Part shown: in pieces, positions 23,640-34,613 of the stretch
Position numbering within the stretch: the stretch's first letter is position 1
Layout: every line of letters begins with the position of its first letter
DNA from: Chamaecrista fasciculata
Lineage: Eukaryota; Streptophyta; Magnoliopsida; Fabales; Fabaceae
NCBI GenBank assembly: GCA_003254925.1
Contig: QANZ01009179.1
Span: 95,325 to 159,324 of the forward strand
Direction of reading: 5' to 3'
DNA: 64,000 nucleotides
Program-made: the position numbers and the translations under genes
The notes under the pieces: model-generated
The model's database searches: none
What the model was told of the DNA's origin: nothing
The model's input: the letters and a program-made list of their open reading frames with translations, nothing else

Positions 23640-24295
23640 AGAGAGAACAAACGAGTCATATACACGCTCAAGTCAGCCCTAAAACCTTTACTTCGTGAGA
23701 GAAAACCCTCTCTGCCGTGAGAGTTTTTTTTAGTGAAACTTTGGGCCGCCATTGACAGTGGCGGTGGCCCTCCCTCTAGTTATAAAGTTTTGTAGCGACG
23801 ACGTTCTGGATCAGGGCTCCCTGGCGGCGAATTTGGACTAAGCATTCCACGGCAGCTTCTGGCTTCCACAGTGACTTCCTGGTTTGGTGCTGATTTTTGG
23901 GCGCTCTTCCATGGCATCATTTTGTTTTATTATCTTACTATTGTTGCTTTAAGTCTGTTTATGTATTTTTTTAGAACAACTATTGGGGTTGTTTGCTGTC
24001 CTGGAAGGATTTGTCTATTTTAGATGACTTTATTTATGTTTCCTGTTTTTTAGATGGTTGTAGCTTTTTAGTTGGATCCCTTTATACGCTAACTTGACAG
24101 TTGATTATCTTGCCAATTTGTCTAAAACGAAGATGGGTCCTCTTGGATGGGTTGTAACCCCCCACCATATCCGTCTAGTCTTGCTGTTTATGCTAGGAAG
24201 GAATTGACTATTTTTACTTTATTTTCATTTGTATTATGTTGGTTTTGCCTTACTTTTGAATGAATTATGTTTTAGGCAAACAAAAAAATATTTAA
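23640..24295 (+). mobile_element. Non-LTR (LINE-like) element, non-coding, copy 1
   Basis: It runs from a GC-rich 5' part (GCCGTGAGAG, GGGCCGCCATTGACAGTGG) to a 3' part with TTGCCAATTTGTC, ATGGGTCCTCTTGGATGGG, TTACTTTTGAATGAATTATG and an A-rich tail (CAAACAAAAAAATA). A diverged second copy lies in the opposite orientation at 25258-25965. An A-rich 3' end without terminal repeats fits a LINE or a LINE-mobilised non-autonomous element. No reverse transcriptase is visible. Confidence 0.55.
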
Positions 24296-25221
24296 AAATA
24301 TTAGAGATATAATAAAGCCACTTAATTATCATATCACATTCACAACATTTATTTCTTAATTTTTAAATACAAAAGATCTGGCCAATCAGCATGTCCTATA
24401 TATATATAAAATTAATTAGTTATCCAAATCAAGCTTTATCTAAAGCCTCTCTCCTTTCTTTCTGCAAATTCAAAAGGATATATAATTTAAGACAGATGAT
24501 TGGGAAACCTCATTCCAGGATTCCATATATACATAAAAATTAAAGAAACTCATTCATGTAATATAATCAATAATCCTATGACAAGATTCATATGTTCCTA
24601 CACTTCCCAACACAAAGTCCTCTCTTTTGCATTTTGCTTTAAATTTGTGTGTATTTTTGCAACTTTGCTTACTAATTTAACACAATAAGAGCCACCCCAT
24701 GTTGCCTTGTCTGGTGGCCACCCCCACCAAAAACCAAACCTCAAAATTAAAATGTATTATTTCATTAAGAGAATTGAACTTGCAAATTTATAAAGTAGTG
24801 TAGACACAATCTTATATATCTAGCTATATATATATATGTTAATTGTTATGTGTATATAGTTGATGTAATGCTTTAACCCATGTGACCATCCATGTTGGGT
24901 TGGAAATTGACAATAAAAAAGGACCAGTTTGAATGGTCAATCCATCGACCCTTTTAAAATCTAGCAGATTTTAAGCATGGACCATATATATTATATAGAC
25001 ATATAGTACTGCTTGTCCATTTCAATATTATTATTGCGTAGTTTTGGCCAAAGCTATACGATGAATCAAAAGAGATTATACGTAATAAGTGAATGGTATA
25101 TATATATATATTTGCCAAAGAGGGGTTAGTAGTGTGTGTTTAACTAGTGATTCACTCAAGTTTTAGATGGTAATCTAAATATGTCTCCTTGACACTTCCA
25201 ATCTTAAGTGAGTCAGTCAGT

Positions 25222-25254
<33 letters not shown>

Positions 25255-25257
25255 TGC
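24296..25257. other. Intergenic region between the two LINE-like copies
   Basis: AT-rich sequence with (TA)n tracts near 24398, 24820, 25095 and 25220. No gene or element recognised. Confidence 0.4.
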
Positions 25258-25965
25258 CCGAAATGTAATTTATTCAAAAGTAAGGTAAAATTAAGCACAA
25301 TATAAACGAAAATAAAGCAAAAATAGTCAACCCCTCTCTAGTATAAGCATCACTAGACAGGATATCAACTAACGAAGGTAGGGGGTTTGCAACCCATCCA
25401 AGAGGACCCATCCTCGTGTCAGACAAATTGGCAAGACAAACAGATGTCAAGTTAGCGAATCTACGGATCCAACTACAATTATATAAAGAACTGAAAACAT
25501 AAATAAAGACAACCCCAAAGGCTACTCTATGAAAAGACATAATCAGACTCAAAGTAACAATAATTATTTGATAAAATGCTGTCGTGGAACCAAAACAAGA
25601 AACAACGTCGTGTAAGTACTGACCCAGAATAAACTCCAGTGAGCACCAAAAAACCAGAACTAGTCCAGGAAGCTGTCGTGGAATGCCTAGTCCAGAATCG
25701 CCACCTCAAAGAAAGCCAAACCAGATCAACATCGTGAGAGTCTTGATCCAGAACGCCACCGCCACAGAACTCTAGACATAAAAGAGAGTGACCCTCACGG
25801 AGAGGGATTTTCAACACTGCCTAGACGGAGCGATTACCGTCGTCCACCGCTGTGCAGGAAAATAAAGGGTGGGCTACCATCGTTGGAAGGGTGGCAGCCC
25901 GATGATGACACTACAAAAAAGCGAGGGAGAGAGTAGAGAGAAAACGTTGGCGTCTAGGGTTTAGA
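25258..25965 (-). mobile_element. Non-LTR (LINE-like) element, non-coding, copy 2
   Basis: The reverse complement repeats the copy at 23640-24295: ATGGGTCCTCTTGGATGGG, TTGACTATTTTTGCTTTATT and TTACTTTTGAATAAATTAC near the 3' end, and CTGGACTAGGCATTCCACG in the 5' half. The middle carries three related CCACGACAGC segments. The 92- and 96-codon frames follow the transposon sequence and have no counterpart in copy 1. Confidence 0.55.
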
Positions 25966-26009
25966 TCAAACCTATTAGTTTCGATTGAGGTATCAAAATA
26001 GAGTTGGTA

Positions 26010-26445
26010 AAAATGTAATTTTAGTCATAAATGTATGTCATAATATTCATTTTGGTCCTTTATGTTTCAAAATGTTTAAATTGGTACTAAATGTTAGCAA
26101 AATGTTTCATTTTGGTCCCAAATTATTGAATTTAGTCATATTTTTCTTGTCTCTCATTTTAAGTTCAAAGGATTTGTTAACAGTAACTCGTACTCGTAGA
26201 TTTGAATTCACTGTATTTGAACTTGAAGTGAGAAAGCTATGATCAATTTTACTTGTTTGACCGGGAAACAAGCGGGCTACTTTCCGGACTGATTTGACAT
26301 TGTTTGCATACAGCCCTAACTGGACAAAAGAAAAATCATTTGTGAACAATATATGGCTCTGAACTCGTCATGTTTAAATTTGAAAAGAGAGAAATATGTT
26401 CATATTTAATAATTTAATACCAAAATAAAATTTTTTTGCCAAACT
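26010..26445. repeat. Family B MITE-like copy, right end lost
   Basis: It starts TGTAATTTTAGTCATAAATG with CATTTTGGTCCTTTATG and TTCATTTTGGTCCCAAATTATTGAA as in the full copy at 22270. The right arm is interrupted at about 26445 by the following poly(A)-ended sequence. Confidence 0.55.
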
Positions 26446-27040
26446 TGAACTTCTACAAAAGAATGTGGCCAAGTAGAGGCCCATCATTGACCAAGCCCAA
26501 CCCATTCGTTACTCTTTATTGGTATTTGTTTGGGCCTTTGTATTGCCAACAAATAAAAACACCAAATTTGCACTTAGTTATGACAGATAATTCTTCCATT
26601 GGGGAAGTATTTTGTTCTTCCATTGGGGAAGTTTCTCCCTTTCTTTAGGAAATGTTTTCTTTGCTTATAAAGATATACTTGTCTCTCAGATCTAATCTTA
26701 AACTTCATATTAGAAGAGAATTTTTAAGAAGGTTTTCTCTCAGAGAGGGTAGGAGGTGTGTTGCCTTTCTCGGATCTTCACATTTTCTCTTTGTAAAATT
26801 TCATATGTTGTAGATCAGAGTTTGTATATATTTTTTCTAGTATAGGAGATGTGGATCTAGATCTATCTTCTTGGGTGTGTTGCCTGAGTTTTTTTTATTA
26901 CTCTCCTATGTAATGTGTCCTAGGAGTTTCTTGGCTGGATCTCATTGTAATATGTCTACCTTGATGTATCTCCTTTGTATGTATGACTTTATGCCATTTT
27001 TCTATGAATGAAATTTCATCCTTCAGAAAAAAAAAAAAAA
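26446..27040 (+). mobile_element. Poly(A)-ended retrosequence (LINE 3' end or retrogene)
   Basis: It ends TGAATGAAATTTCATCCTTC followed by 14 A residues (ending about 27040), with a pyrimidine-rich body and GTAATATG-type words. An inserted block with a poly(A) tract that breaks a family B MITE fits target-primed retrotransposition. A 22-bp tandem repeat containing TTCTTCCATTGGGGAAGT lies at 26590-26635. No protein is recognised. Confidence 0.45.
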
Positions 27041-27701
27041 GACAGATAAAGTAGGTAGGATTGTAGGAATATAGTCTTAAATACTACACTGTAATTACTA
27101 ATTACATTATTAGTATATGAAATATAAGATGCAATTAATCGTTTTCTCAAATAAATATATACTATAATTAATGTTTAAAATTTATGATATGAATACTAGC
27201 TGACTTTCAAAATCATGTCCTGTTATTCATTCTATAAACAAATATTTTTATATTGTTTCCATCAAAATAAACAATTGAAGCTGACATCAAACTATGTTTT
27301 TTTTTTTTAATGGGGACCTCAAACTATTAAATTGATAATAAACATTGCAGGAATTAAATTAATGGGCTAATGAATCTGGTCAGAATAACCCAATTCCAAA
27401 TGGACCTAATCCGCTTACTTGAGAAACTGGGCTGACGTAAAAACCCAAAGAAGTCAGACTTTTTATTGATTTTCAAACAAACAAAAAATCATAGCACTTC
27501 ATTACATATTTATATATTTACAGAATAAATTATCAATTTAGTCCCTGAACTATATATATGGATGTTGTTGGTTTACTCATTAAATTTTTTAAAATTATTG
27601 ATTCAATCCTCAGAAACTTATGATTCATTGTAATTTGGTCTCTAAGAGACTGAGTTGTATATATAGCGACAAAGTGTTTATAGAATGATTAATTTATAAT
27701 G

Positions 27702-28339
27702 GGCCAAAGTCCTATTTTGGTCCCCCAGTTATGTTCATTGTTCCAAATTGGTCCTCCAGTTATTTTTCGTTCCATATTGATCCCCCAATTATGCAAAACT
27801 TGGCAAAGTTGGTCCTTCTAACAGTTTCCATCTATTTGTCCGTTAAAAAAAAGACAAAATTGATTTTTAACTCCTAAAAGTTTAAATGTTTTGCATTAAG
27901 GACCCTTTTCTCTATAATAGAACCAAAATGTAAGAAAGAATAAATAACTTGGGGCTTTTAGTTTATTTTACACAAAAACTCTCTCTCTCTCAAACCTCCT
28001 TCTAATTGAATCACATCCATCATAACTTGGGGCTTTTAGTTTATTTTACCAAAATGAAGACGAACCATGTAAAATAAACTAAAAGCCCCGAGTTATTTAT
28101 TCTTCCTTACATTTTGGTTCTATTATAGAGAAAAAGGTCATTGATGCAAAACATTTAAACTTTTAGTAGTTAAAAATCAATTTTTCTTTTTTTTTTAACG
28201 GACAAATGGATGGAAACCGTTAGAGGGACCAACTTTGCCAAGTTCTGCATAACTGGGGGACCAATATGGAACGAAAAATAACTGGGGGACCAATTTGGAA
28301 CATTAAGCATAACTGGGGGACCAAAATAGAACTTTAGCC
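27702..28339. mobile_element. MULE-type MITE ('family D') with 10-bp flanking repeat
   Basis: It begins GGCCAAAGTCCTATTTTGG and ends CCAAAATAGAACTTTAGCC. It is flanked by ATTTATAATG on both sides (27692-27701 and 28340-28349). The arms are about 250 bp, with GACCAATTTGGAAC repeated. The centre has CTTGGGGCTTTTAGTTTATT twice in direct orientation and once inverted, so it contains a hairpin within a hairpin. Confidence 0.82.
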
Positions 28340-28392
28340 ATTTATAATGAGTCATAAATTTCGAGAAGTTAAGTTAAATATTTTCAAAAAAA

Positions 28393-28505
28393 ATTAAGGA
28401 CTTAGATGACGACACCCATATAATCTAGGGACCAAAATATTTATATATAGGTAACCCTAAAGAATTATGGCAAAAATAATTAAGGACTTAGATGACGACA
28501 CCCAT
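28393..28505. repeat. 27-bp direct repeat, 86 bp apart
   Basis: ATTAAGGACTTAGATGACGA and the following CACCCAT occur at 28393 and 28479 without change. Their spacing suggests a local duplication. Confidence 0.8.
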
Positions 28506-28790
28506 GATTTGTGATGACTGATGAGGAATCTATATCTAATTTCTTCTCTGGTTTATTTGTTTGAAATATAATTATAATATTATCGTTGTAGAGAGAGAGA
28601 GAATAAAAGGAAAATAAAGGACAAATATATATATATATATATCTTATATTATATGGCTCCACCCCTTTGTGGTCGTCCATGTTTAAAACTATAGTCTATG
28701 AAATTAAAAATAAGAGAAAATTTACTATTTGGTCTCTCTTTCTTTACTAAGTTAACAATTTAGTCCCTTATTTATTTTACATACATATTT

Positions 28791-28820
28791 GCGTGCCCGT
28801 TAGGGCACGCAAAGCCCTAG
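28791..28820 (+). mobile_element. Helitron 3' terminus
   Basis: The hairpin GCGTGCCC (28791-28798) / GGGCACGC (28803-28810) with loop GTTA is followed by six bases and CTAG, then T. This is a typical plant Helitron 3' end. The element extends to lower coordinates. Its 5' TC end was not located, so the MULE MITE at 27702 may or may not be inside it. Its hairpin differs from the one at 10221, so it is a different family. Confidence 0.7.
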
Positions 28821-29288
28821 TATATATATATGGTGGCGAATGTGTTGATATGATTAATACAAAAAAAATCACATGGGAGAAGGTATTATTATTATTAGTT
28901 GATACTTGATAACTTGATATGTTGTGGGTAGAGCCTACATGGGTCGCTTTCTATTAAACGATTTGTGTACAATATAGTTATAGACTTATAGCCTCTCATT
29001 CTCATATTTATTCAATAACTTTTTATTTTAATCGACGAAAAGATTAATTTCTCAAAACTTGGTGAGTTCAGGTTCAAATTTTCATTGAAAGAGATATTCA
29101 TATTTAATATCTAATAGTACTTTGAATAAATTTGTTTTCAATAAAAAAATGTCTATAAAAATCAAATAAGAAAAAAACCTTTACTTTTAGAACGCTCTTC
29201 ATTTATTTTTATCGGTAGTGTTGTAACAATAACTTTTGAATATTGTTGTAATTCGTTATTTATTAAAAATGTTTTTCAAATTTTTTTG

Positions 29289-29558
29289 GGGTAAAATTAC
29301 ACTTTAATATCTTGTTCTATGAATGAATTTCACTTTGATACCTTGTTTTTTCACGATTTTTTATTCTATTTTATCTTTTTTATGGTATCAGAGTGCTAAC
29401 GGTGCAAAGAACAAGGTACCAAAATATTACTTTTGAAAGATAGGGTAACAAAATGTTAATAGGGCAAAGAACAAGGTACCAAAGTGTCACTTTTGAAAAA
29501 ACATAATATTTAGGTGAAATCGGTCAATAGAATAGGGTACTAAAGTGTGTAATTTACC
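29289..29558. mobile_element. Family C MITE, diverged
   Basis: It begins GGGTAAAATTACACTTTAAT and ends GTGTGTAATTTACC. Inner words ACAAGGTACCAAA are partners of TTGATACCTTGTTT. Shorter and more decayed than the copies at 20050, 21839 and 61506. Confidence 0.6.
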
Positions 29559-30452
29559 TTTTTTTTTTTTTGAAACTCAAACTTTTTTCTTGAGATTGTA
29601 CTTAGTATCTCAATTCTTGTTGAATATTGTTGTAATTTATTGAATATTTAGTATCTCAATTCTCAGAAAATAATCCTATGTGCAAGAAGCCTCTTACCTG
29701 TCAGAATTATTCATTTTGTTGTTCAATAAGGAATTTATTAATTTGGAATAAAAAAGTTTGCAAAGAGAAATGTTTGGTAGTTGAAATTGAATAAGACGAA
29801 AATGGGGTTGACAGGTGGTCTAAAAAAAACAGAAAAAAGAAAGGGTATCATCAAACGTATCAGATTTGAGACAAATGTAAGGGACCTGAATATATTGTAA
29901 TCAACAATAGCAGTCATTACGCTGTCCAAATTATTATAATAATTTCAGAGCTTAGTTTTGTTCTAATTTAAAATATTGCATTTTGGACCTTTGTATATAT
30001 TTGGTAGGCCAAAGTACTATTATAGTCCCTCAAATTTTGTTTAAAGGATAAATTATACAAAAGATCAAACTGTGATTTGGGGTATTTTGAGATTGAGTCC
30101 CTTGATTTGAAAAGTTATTATTTGGGGACTGATATTTACTTTGTTAGCAGAAAATGGTCATATGTCCAAGATTGAACATAAATTTGTACTAAAATATTAT
30201 TCTAAGATCCTAATTATTTATTTTTTATGCATTTGACTCTTTATTTCTATGAAGAAGAGACTTCGATGCAAAAACAGAAATTTTTCAAAGACTTTACTCT
30301 GACTATTGAAATCTTTTTTGATTTGACAATATTCAAGGAATCCTTTTGCAATTATATTTTTTCAATAACCAAAGTCAAAGTCTTTGAAAATTTTCGGTTT
30401 TTGCATCAAAATCCCTCCCTCATAGAAATAAGGAGTCCAATGCATAAAAAAA

Positions 30453-31096
30453 GGTAAAATACAGAAAAGGGCCTTGTGATTTGGCCCATTTTCAGATAGG
30501 GTCTTGTGGTTTAAAAAGTGTTAAATAAGGTCCCTGTGGTTTGCTCCGTCAACAAAAAGGGACCCGAGGTATATTTCCATCCAAAATTTGACGAAATTTT
30601 TGGCTAAAATACTATTTTAAGACCCTAACTATTAATTTTTATGCATTTGATTCCTTATTTGTTTAAGAGGACTTTGACGCAAAAAAGAAAAAGTTTCAAA
30701 GTAATAAACAAAATTTTACCCAATAGTTTCTCTCTTTCTCCTAAAGCTCAGATCTGATGTGACCCATCTTCTCCTCCGCCAGCTTCACGGTGACTACGGC
30801 GTCGTGTCCGCCGTACGCCGCCACCTGCACCACCGTGAGCGTCTTGCCGGCGATTCGCACCACCGACTTGATCTTCTTCTTCCTTCGTTAAATAGGGAGT
30901 CAAATGCATAAAAATTAATAGTTAGGGTCTTAAAATAGTATTTTAGCCAAAATTTGTGTCAAATTTTGGACAGAAATATACCTCAACCCTTTTTGTTAAC
31001 GGAGCAAACCACAGGGACCCTATTTAACACTTTTTAAACCACAGGACCCTATTTGAAAATGGGCCAAACCACAGGGTCCTTTTCTGTAATTTACCC
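30453..31096. mobile_element. Inner MULE-like element carrying a gene fragment (Pack-MULE-like)
   Basis: The left arm GGTAAAATACAGAAAAGGGCC and right arm GGTCCTTTTCTGTAATTTACC are inverted, with about 230-bp arms (AGGGACCCTATTTAACAC against its partner at left). A-rich flanks TAAAAAAA on both sides are consistent with a short target duplication but not decisive. The centre is GC-rich, unlike the arms, and reads as a PAL-like fragment on the minus strand. Confidence 0.65.
30751..30887 (-). pseudogene. Captured phenylalanine ammonia-lyase-like fragment
   Basis: On the minus strand about 45 codons are open and give KSVVRIAGKTLTVVQVAA followed by DAVVTVKLAEE. PAL N-terminal regions carry the same order (VVRLGGETLTIxQVAA ... 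VKVELxE). The local GC content is far above the surrounding MITE arms. It contains only a small piece of the gene and no catalytic Ala-Ser-Gly. It is most likely a capture by the enclosing inverted-repeat element rather than a functional exon. Confidence 0.6.
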
Positions 31097-31283
31097 TAAA
31101 AAAAATATAATAGTAAGGGTCTTAAAATTGTATTTTAGCACAAATTTCTGTTAAATTTTGAACAGAGAGTCCTTTTCTACTAACGAAGTAAATTCCAGTC
31201 CCTAAATTGTAACTTTTTAAATCTCAAGGACCCAATATTGAAAACTCCAAACCACAAGGATCTTCTATGTAATTTACCATTTT

Positions 31284-31610
31284 TTTATTCTGTTTTGATC
31301 CCTCAAATTTTCGAAAAGGAAAAAAGTTCCATACTTAGCTCTTTTCCATTTATTTTTTTTGTTAAAAAAAAAAATTAACTTTAATCTCTCAAAAATTTTA
31401 TTTTATTTTTATATTAAAGTCTTTTTTTTTTATAATAAAATTAAAATTTAAAAAACAAAACAAATTAAAATTTTAATCAATTTCGCCCAAAAAAGGAAAA
31501 CAACTTCTTCCTCTTCTTCCCAAAATGCTTCCGATGCCATCTTCTTCAGTTAATTCCCTATAACCAAAGTTTCATGAAATGATAATTCATTAAAGAAGAA
31601 TTAATAAAAA
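31284..31610. repeat. Left half of a family D-like MITE
   Basis: TTTTGATCCCTCAAATTTTCG, AAAAAGTTCCATACTTAG, CTCTTTTCCATTTATTTTTT follow the same order as the left arm at 48160-48330. The complementary right arm is absent. Confidence 0.45.
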
Positions 31611-31845
31611 AAATTTATCATATTTTTCTCTTTTCTAATTTGAACGTGACAAATTTAAAGCTACGAGTTATTTTTAATAATTTTTTGAACTTGAAATAAG
31701 AGACGAGAGAAATATGATCAAATTCAATAGTCTGAGATAAAAATGAAACATTTAAGACCAATTTGAATACCTTAAAAAATAAAAGATAAAAATGAACATT
31801 AGGACATACATTTAGAACCAAAATGACACTTTGACCCAAAAGTTA
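31611..31845. repeat. Right half of a family B MITE
   Basis: ATTTGAACGTGACAAATTT, AGAGACGAGAGAAATATGATC and TTTAGAACCAAAATGACACTTT are the right-arm words of family B. Together with the preceding half element this marks a breakpoint between two truncated MITEs. Confidence 0.5.
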
Positions 31846-33094
31846 TAAAGCTTTTTATTTGGCCTCTCCAATTGTAATGTTCTTAGAGTTTTTATTCATC
31901 ATAATAATTTTCAATTAATGTATATATATAATTAATAATGGAAATTAAAAATTAAATCTCTTTTTTTTTAACAAAAAAAATTAAATCTCTTAGAAGCTTA
32001 TGAAGTCCAAATATCATGCCCAATCTTTAGATAAAGATGATACTAATACTCCATGAATTTGGTTACTTCAGCGTTTCAAATTTCCAATGTCGTTTGTTTT
32101 GGACAACAAATATAGCTATTTTATCAGTTTAACAGTAACAAAAATATTATTATTAGTGTTTCAAATATACTTTTTAATTGAAGCTTTGTTTAGCTTTCTT
32201 GTTGTCTTTTTCTATCTTTTGTTGGATTTGTGAACTGGTTGTCTATTTTTGTTTTTTGGTGGGCTTTAACCCTTTAATGAAATATTATTCAAGCCAACAA
32301 AAAAAAACTCCTCCAAGTTTATCATAGGGGACATTATATATATATATATATATATATTTGTTAGATAGAAAGTTTAAGTAAGTTGGGCCCTGAGGCTTAC
32401 TAAGGTCAGGGTATGCCTCTAGGCTCTATGAGCGCTTACAGAGGTACTTATAGATCGTCTATCAACAAAGTCTTCACATCGACAACTACAGAGGTGCTTA
32501 TGAATTATGAGTTGACTCTTTACCAACTGAGTCACCTTTGTTGGCAGGGGACATTATATTTACTCACCTTCAATTATACACTCAATTGCATTGTCCTTCT
32601 TAATATATGAAATGTAGCAATTTATCTCCTAATCTAATTTCATAGCAACTTTTTTTTTTCGTTATTAACATCCATTAAATTTTAAATTTTTTTAATTTTA
32701 TGTTAGTTGCTCATGTCTTGTAAAATTATGAAAAGACATAATTTTTATTATTACCATCTAATTTATAATTTAAAGTATATAATATATTTTAATTTAAAGT
32801 CTTCTTAAAATTTTAATTTCTTTCCTATTATTTAGTTTATTTTTAATTTAATTGTTTAACAAATGTGATAATTTTTATGGAATTCAATTTTACCGCATCT
32901 TATCCATGCCTTATATCTTTTCCACAGTCATCCAATAGTCTAATACGTATGATAAAATAATTATTAGTATTAATTGGACTACTATCAAAAATTTAAACCG
33001 CATTTAGAAAACATATATATACTAGTCAAATGAGCCGAAAAAATTCAATTAAAATTTGTGTAATATTTCAAAGAAAGAAAAGAACATAATAGAC
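31846..33094. other. AT-rich region with retrotransposon remnants
   Basis: At 32165-32310 a block with TTGTTGGATTTGTGAACTGG and GGTGGGCTTTAACCC ends in CAAGCCAACAAAAAAAAAC, like the 3' end of a plant LINE. At 32357-32547 a GC-richer block reads, on the minus strand, GGTGACTCAGTTGGTAAAG (tRNA A-box-like), and may be a SINE. The rest shows nothing. Confidence 0.4.
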
Positions 33095-33096
33095 TT

Positions 33097-33600
33097 TTAA
33101 TTTTGGCCAAAACCTCAAACTAGTCCTCTATGTATGGAACAATTTTCAAATTGATCCCTTATGTTTCATTTATTTCAAGTTGGTCCTATATGTTTCCATA
33201 ATTTCTCAAATTGATCTAAATTTTTTTGAATATGGTCATATGTCCCCCGTTTTTAGTTGGCATACAATAAATCTAAAGTTATGTATTTCTTTTGATGAAT
33301 ACTTTAGGCTTGTCAACAAATAAGATCAAATCGAGTCCACAATCAAATAAGAAAAGTTGGTCATATATCTTTTGTTTCAAGTTCAAATATGACAAGTTTA
33401 AAATTATGTGCTAACTCTAGATTAGTTCTTCTTACGTCTAATTGAGATTATTATAAGATCAAATAATGCCTTGAAAGTAGGTTTGGGACCAATATGTAAA
33501 AATATGAAAATATATAAGACAAATTTGAAACAGATGAAATACAAGAGACCAGTTTGAAATCCATTCCATACATAAGGGACCAATTTGAGGTTTTGGCCTT
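33097..33600. mobile_element. MITE with GGCCAAAACCTCAAA termini
   Basis: Left end GGCCAAAACCTCAAACTAG and right end CAATTTGAGGTTTTGGCC are inverted repeats. Flanks TTTAATTTT and TTTAATGTT resemble a 9-bp duplication with two changes. The interior contains family B segments (GATCAAATCGAGTCC; AAAAGTTGGTCATATATC). Confidence 0.65.
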
Positions 33601-34088
33601 TAATGTTTAATTAATTTGACGAGCACCACAACAACAACAACACAAGGAGGGGGAAGCTGGATGGAGCTGTTTTGTTTGTTTGTTGATTGTTTTGGAGGTT
33701 GTTGGCAAGATATTTTATATTTGTGTTTCTATGTGTGTGTGTTGGAGGCTGTAATAAATGACTGAGTAAAACTTTTAGAGAGAGAAACAAAGAGGTAGGA
33801 GAAAGAAAGACATTAACTTTTTTTTTTCCTTATTTATTTAATAAGCGTGAAGCATGAGGTTAGTGGCTTGCCTTCAATCCCCAAGGAAGCTCATGATCTG
33901 GTGACAGACCAAACCAGTGACCCATATTGCTCATTGGGTCTCTCTTTCATTCAATTCAACCAAATCCCTTTCTTCATTACTTGATTTTTTCATCACTCAT
34001 CGCCATTTATACTCCTTCTCTCTCTCTCTCTCCTGCTTTTGCTTTCTAGATTTCAATCCAAAACAACCCTTCTTCCCTTTTTTTCACT

Positions 34089-34147
<59 letters not shown>

Positions 34148-34434
34148 GCATAGTTCATAACATAAGGGATTTCTTATCAAGAACTTTTTTTGACAGCCAC
34201 CAAAAGTGCCCACAGAGAGAGAGAGAAAGACACACACACACAGACATGTACATATACATATAGATATACACCCTTTGAAGCTCACTTTTACAACTGAGCT
34301 ACATAAGTGGCCCTCCATCTGTTTGTTGTTTTGCCTCTTAGGTGATTGATTCTCTTTTAGAAGGATTATTAGCTATTATTTATTTTTTTCACATCTCTAA
34401 TCTATCTGGTCAAAGCATATCCTTGGAGAATTTG
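33601..34434 (+). promoter_or_regulatory. Upstream region and 5' UTR of the KH-domain gene
   Basis: Contains long (CT)n tracts (34016-34032, 34093-34131) followed by (TA)n and a GA/CA patch. CT-rich stretches close to the transcription start are usual in plant promoters and leaders. A non-AUG frame (GTG at 34342) joins the coding frame, but homologues start at the MSxLYNQIS methionine (34435). No TATA box can be chosen safely. Confidence 0.4.
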
Positions 34435-34582
34435 ATGTCTAAGTTGTACAATCAGATTTCCTCACCTGCTCCTGTAAGGGCTAATTCACCCAATATAAAC
34501 ATGAGAACCAATTTTGATGTTGAGAGGTAGGAGGCCATTGTTCTGTTACAAAACTTGTGATTCTTTCACTAACTAGTATATA

Positions 34583-34613
<31 letters not shown>

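Larger units (their letters stand above)
30056..31278. mobile_element. Outer MITE of a nested pair
   Basis: The left arm starts GGATAAATTATACAAAAGATC and the right arm ends GATCTTCTATGTAATTTACC. Inner segments TTGTACTAAAATATTATTC and AATTGTATTTTAGCACAAAT also pair. A second inverted pair (TTTTATGCATTTGACTC / GAGTCCAATGCATAAAA) surrounds the centre. At 30453-31096 it is split by a second MITE inserted after GCATAAAAAAA. Confidence 0.65.

Noticed and set aside
34342..34434. In-frame upstream GTG extension of the KH gene
   Set aside because: No ATG, and homologues start at the MSxLYNQIS methionine.
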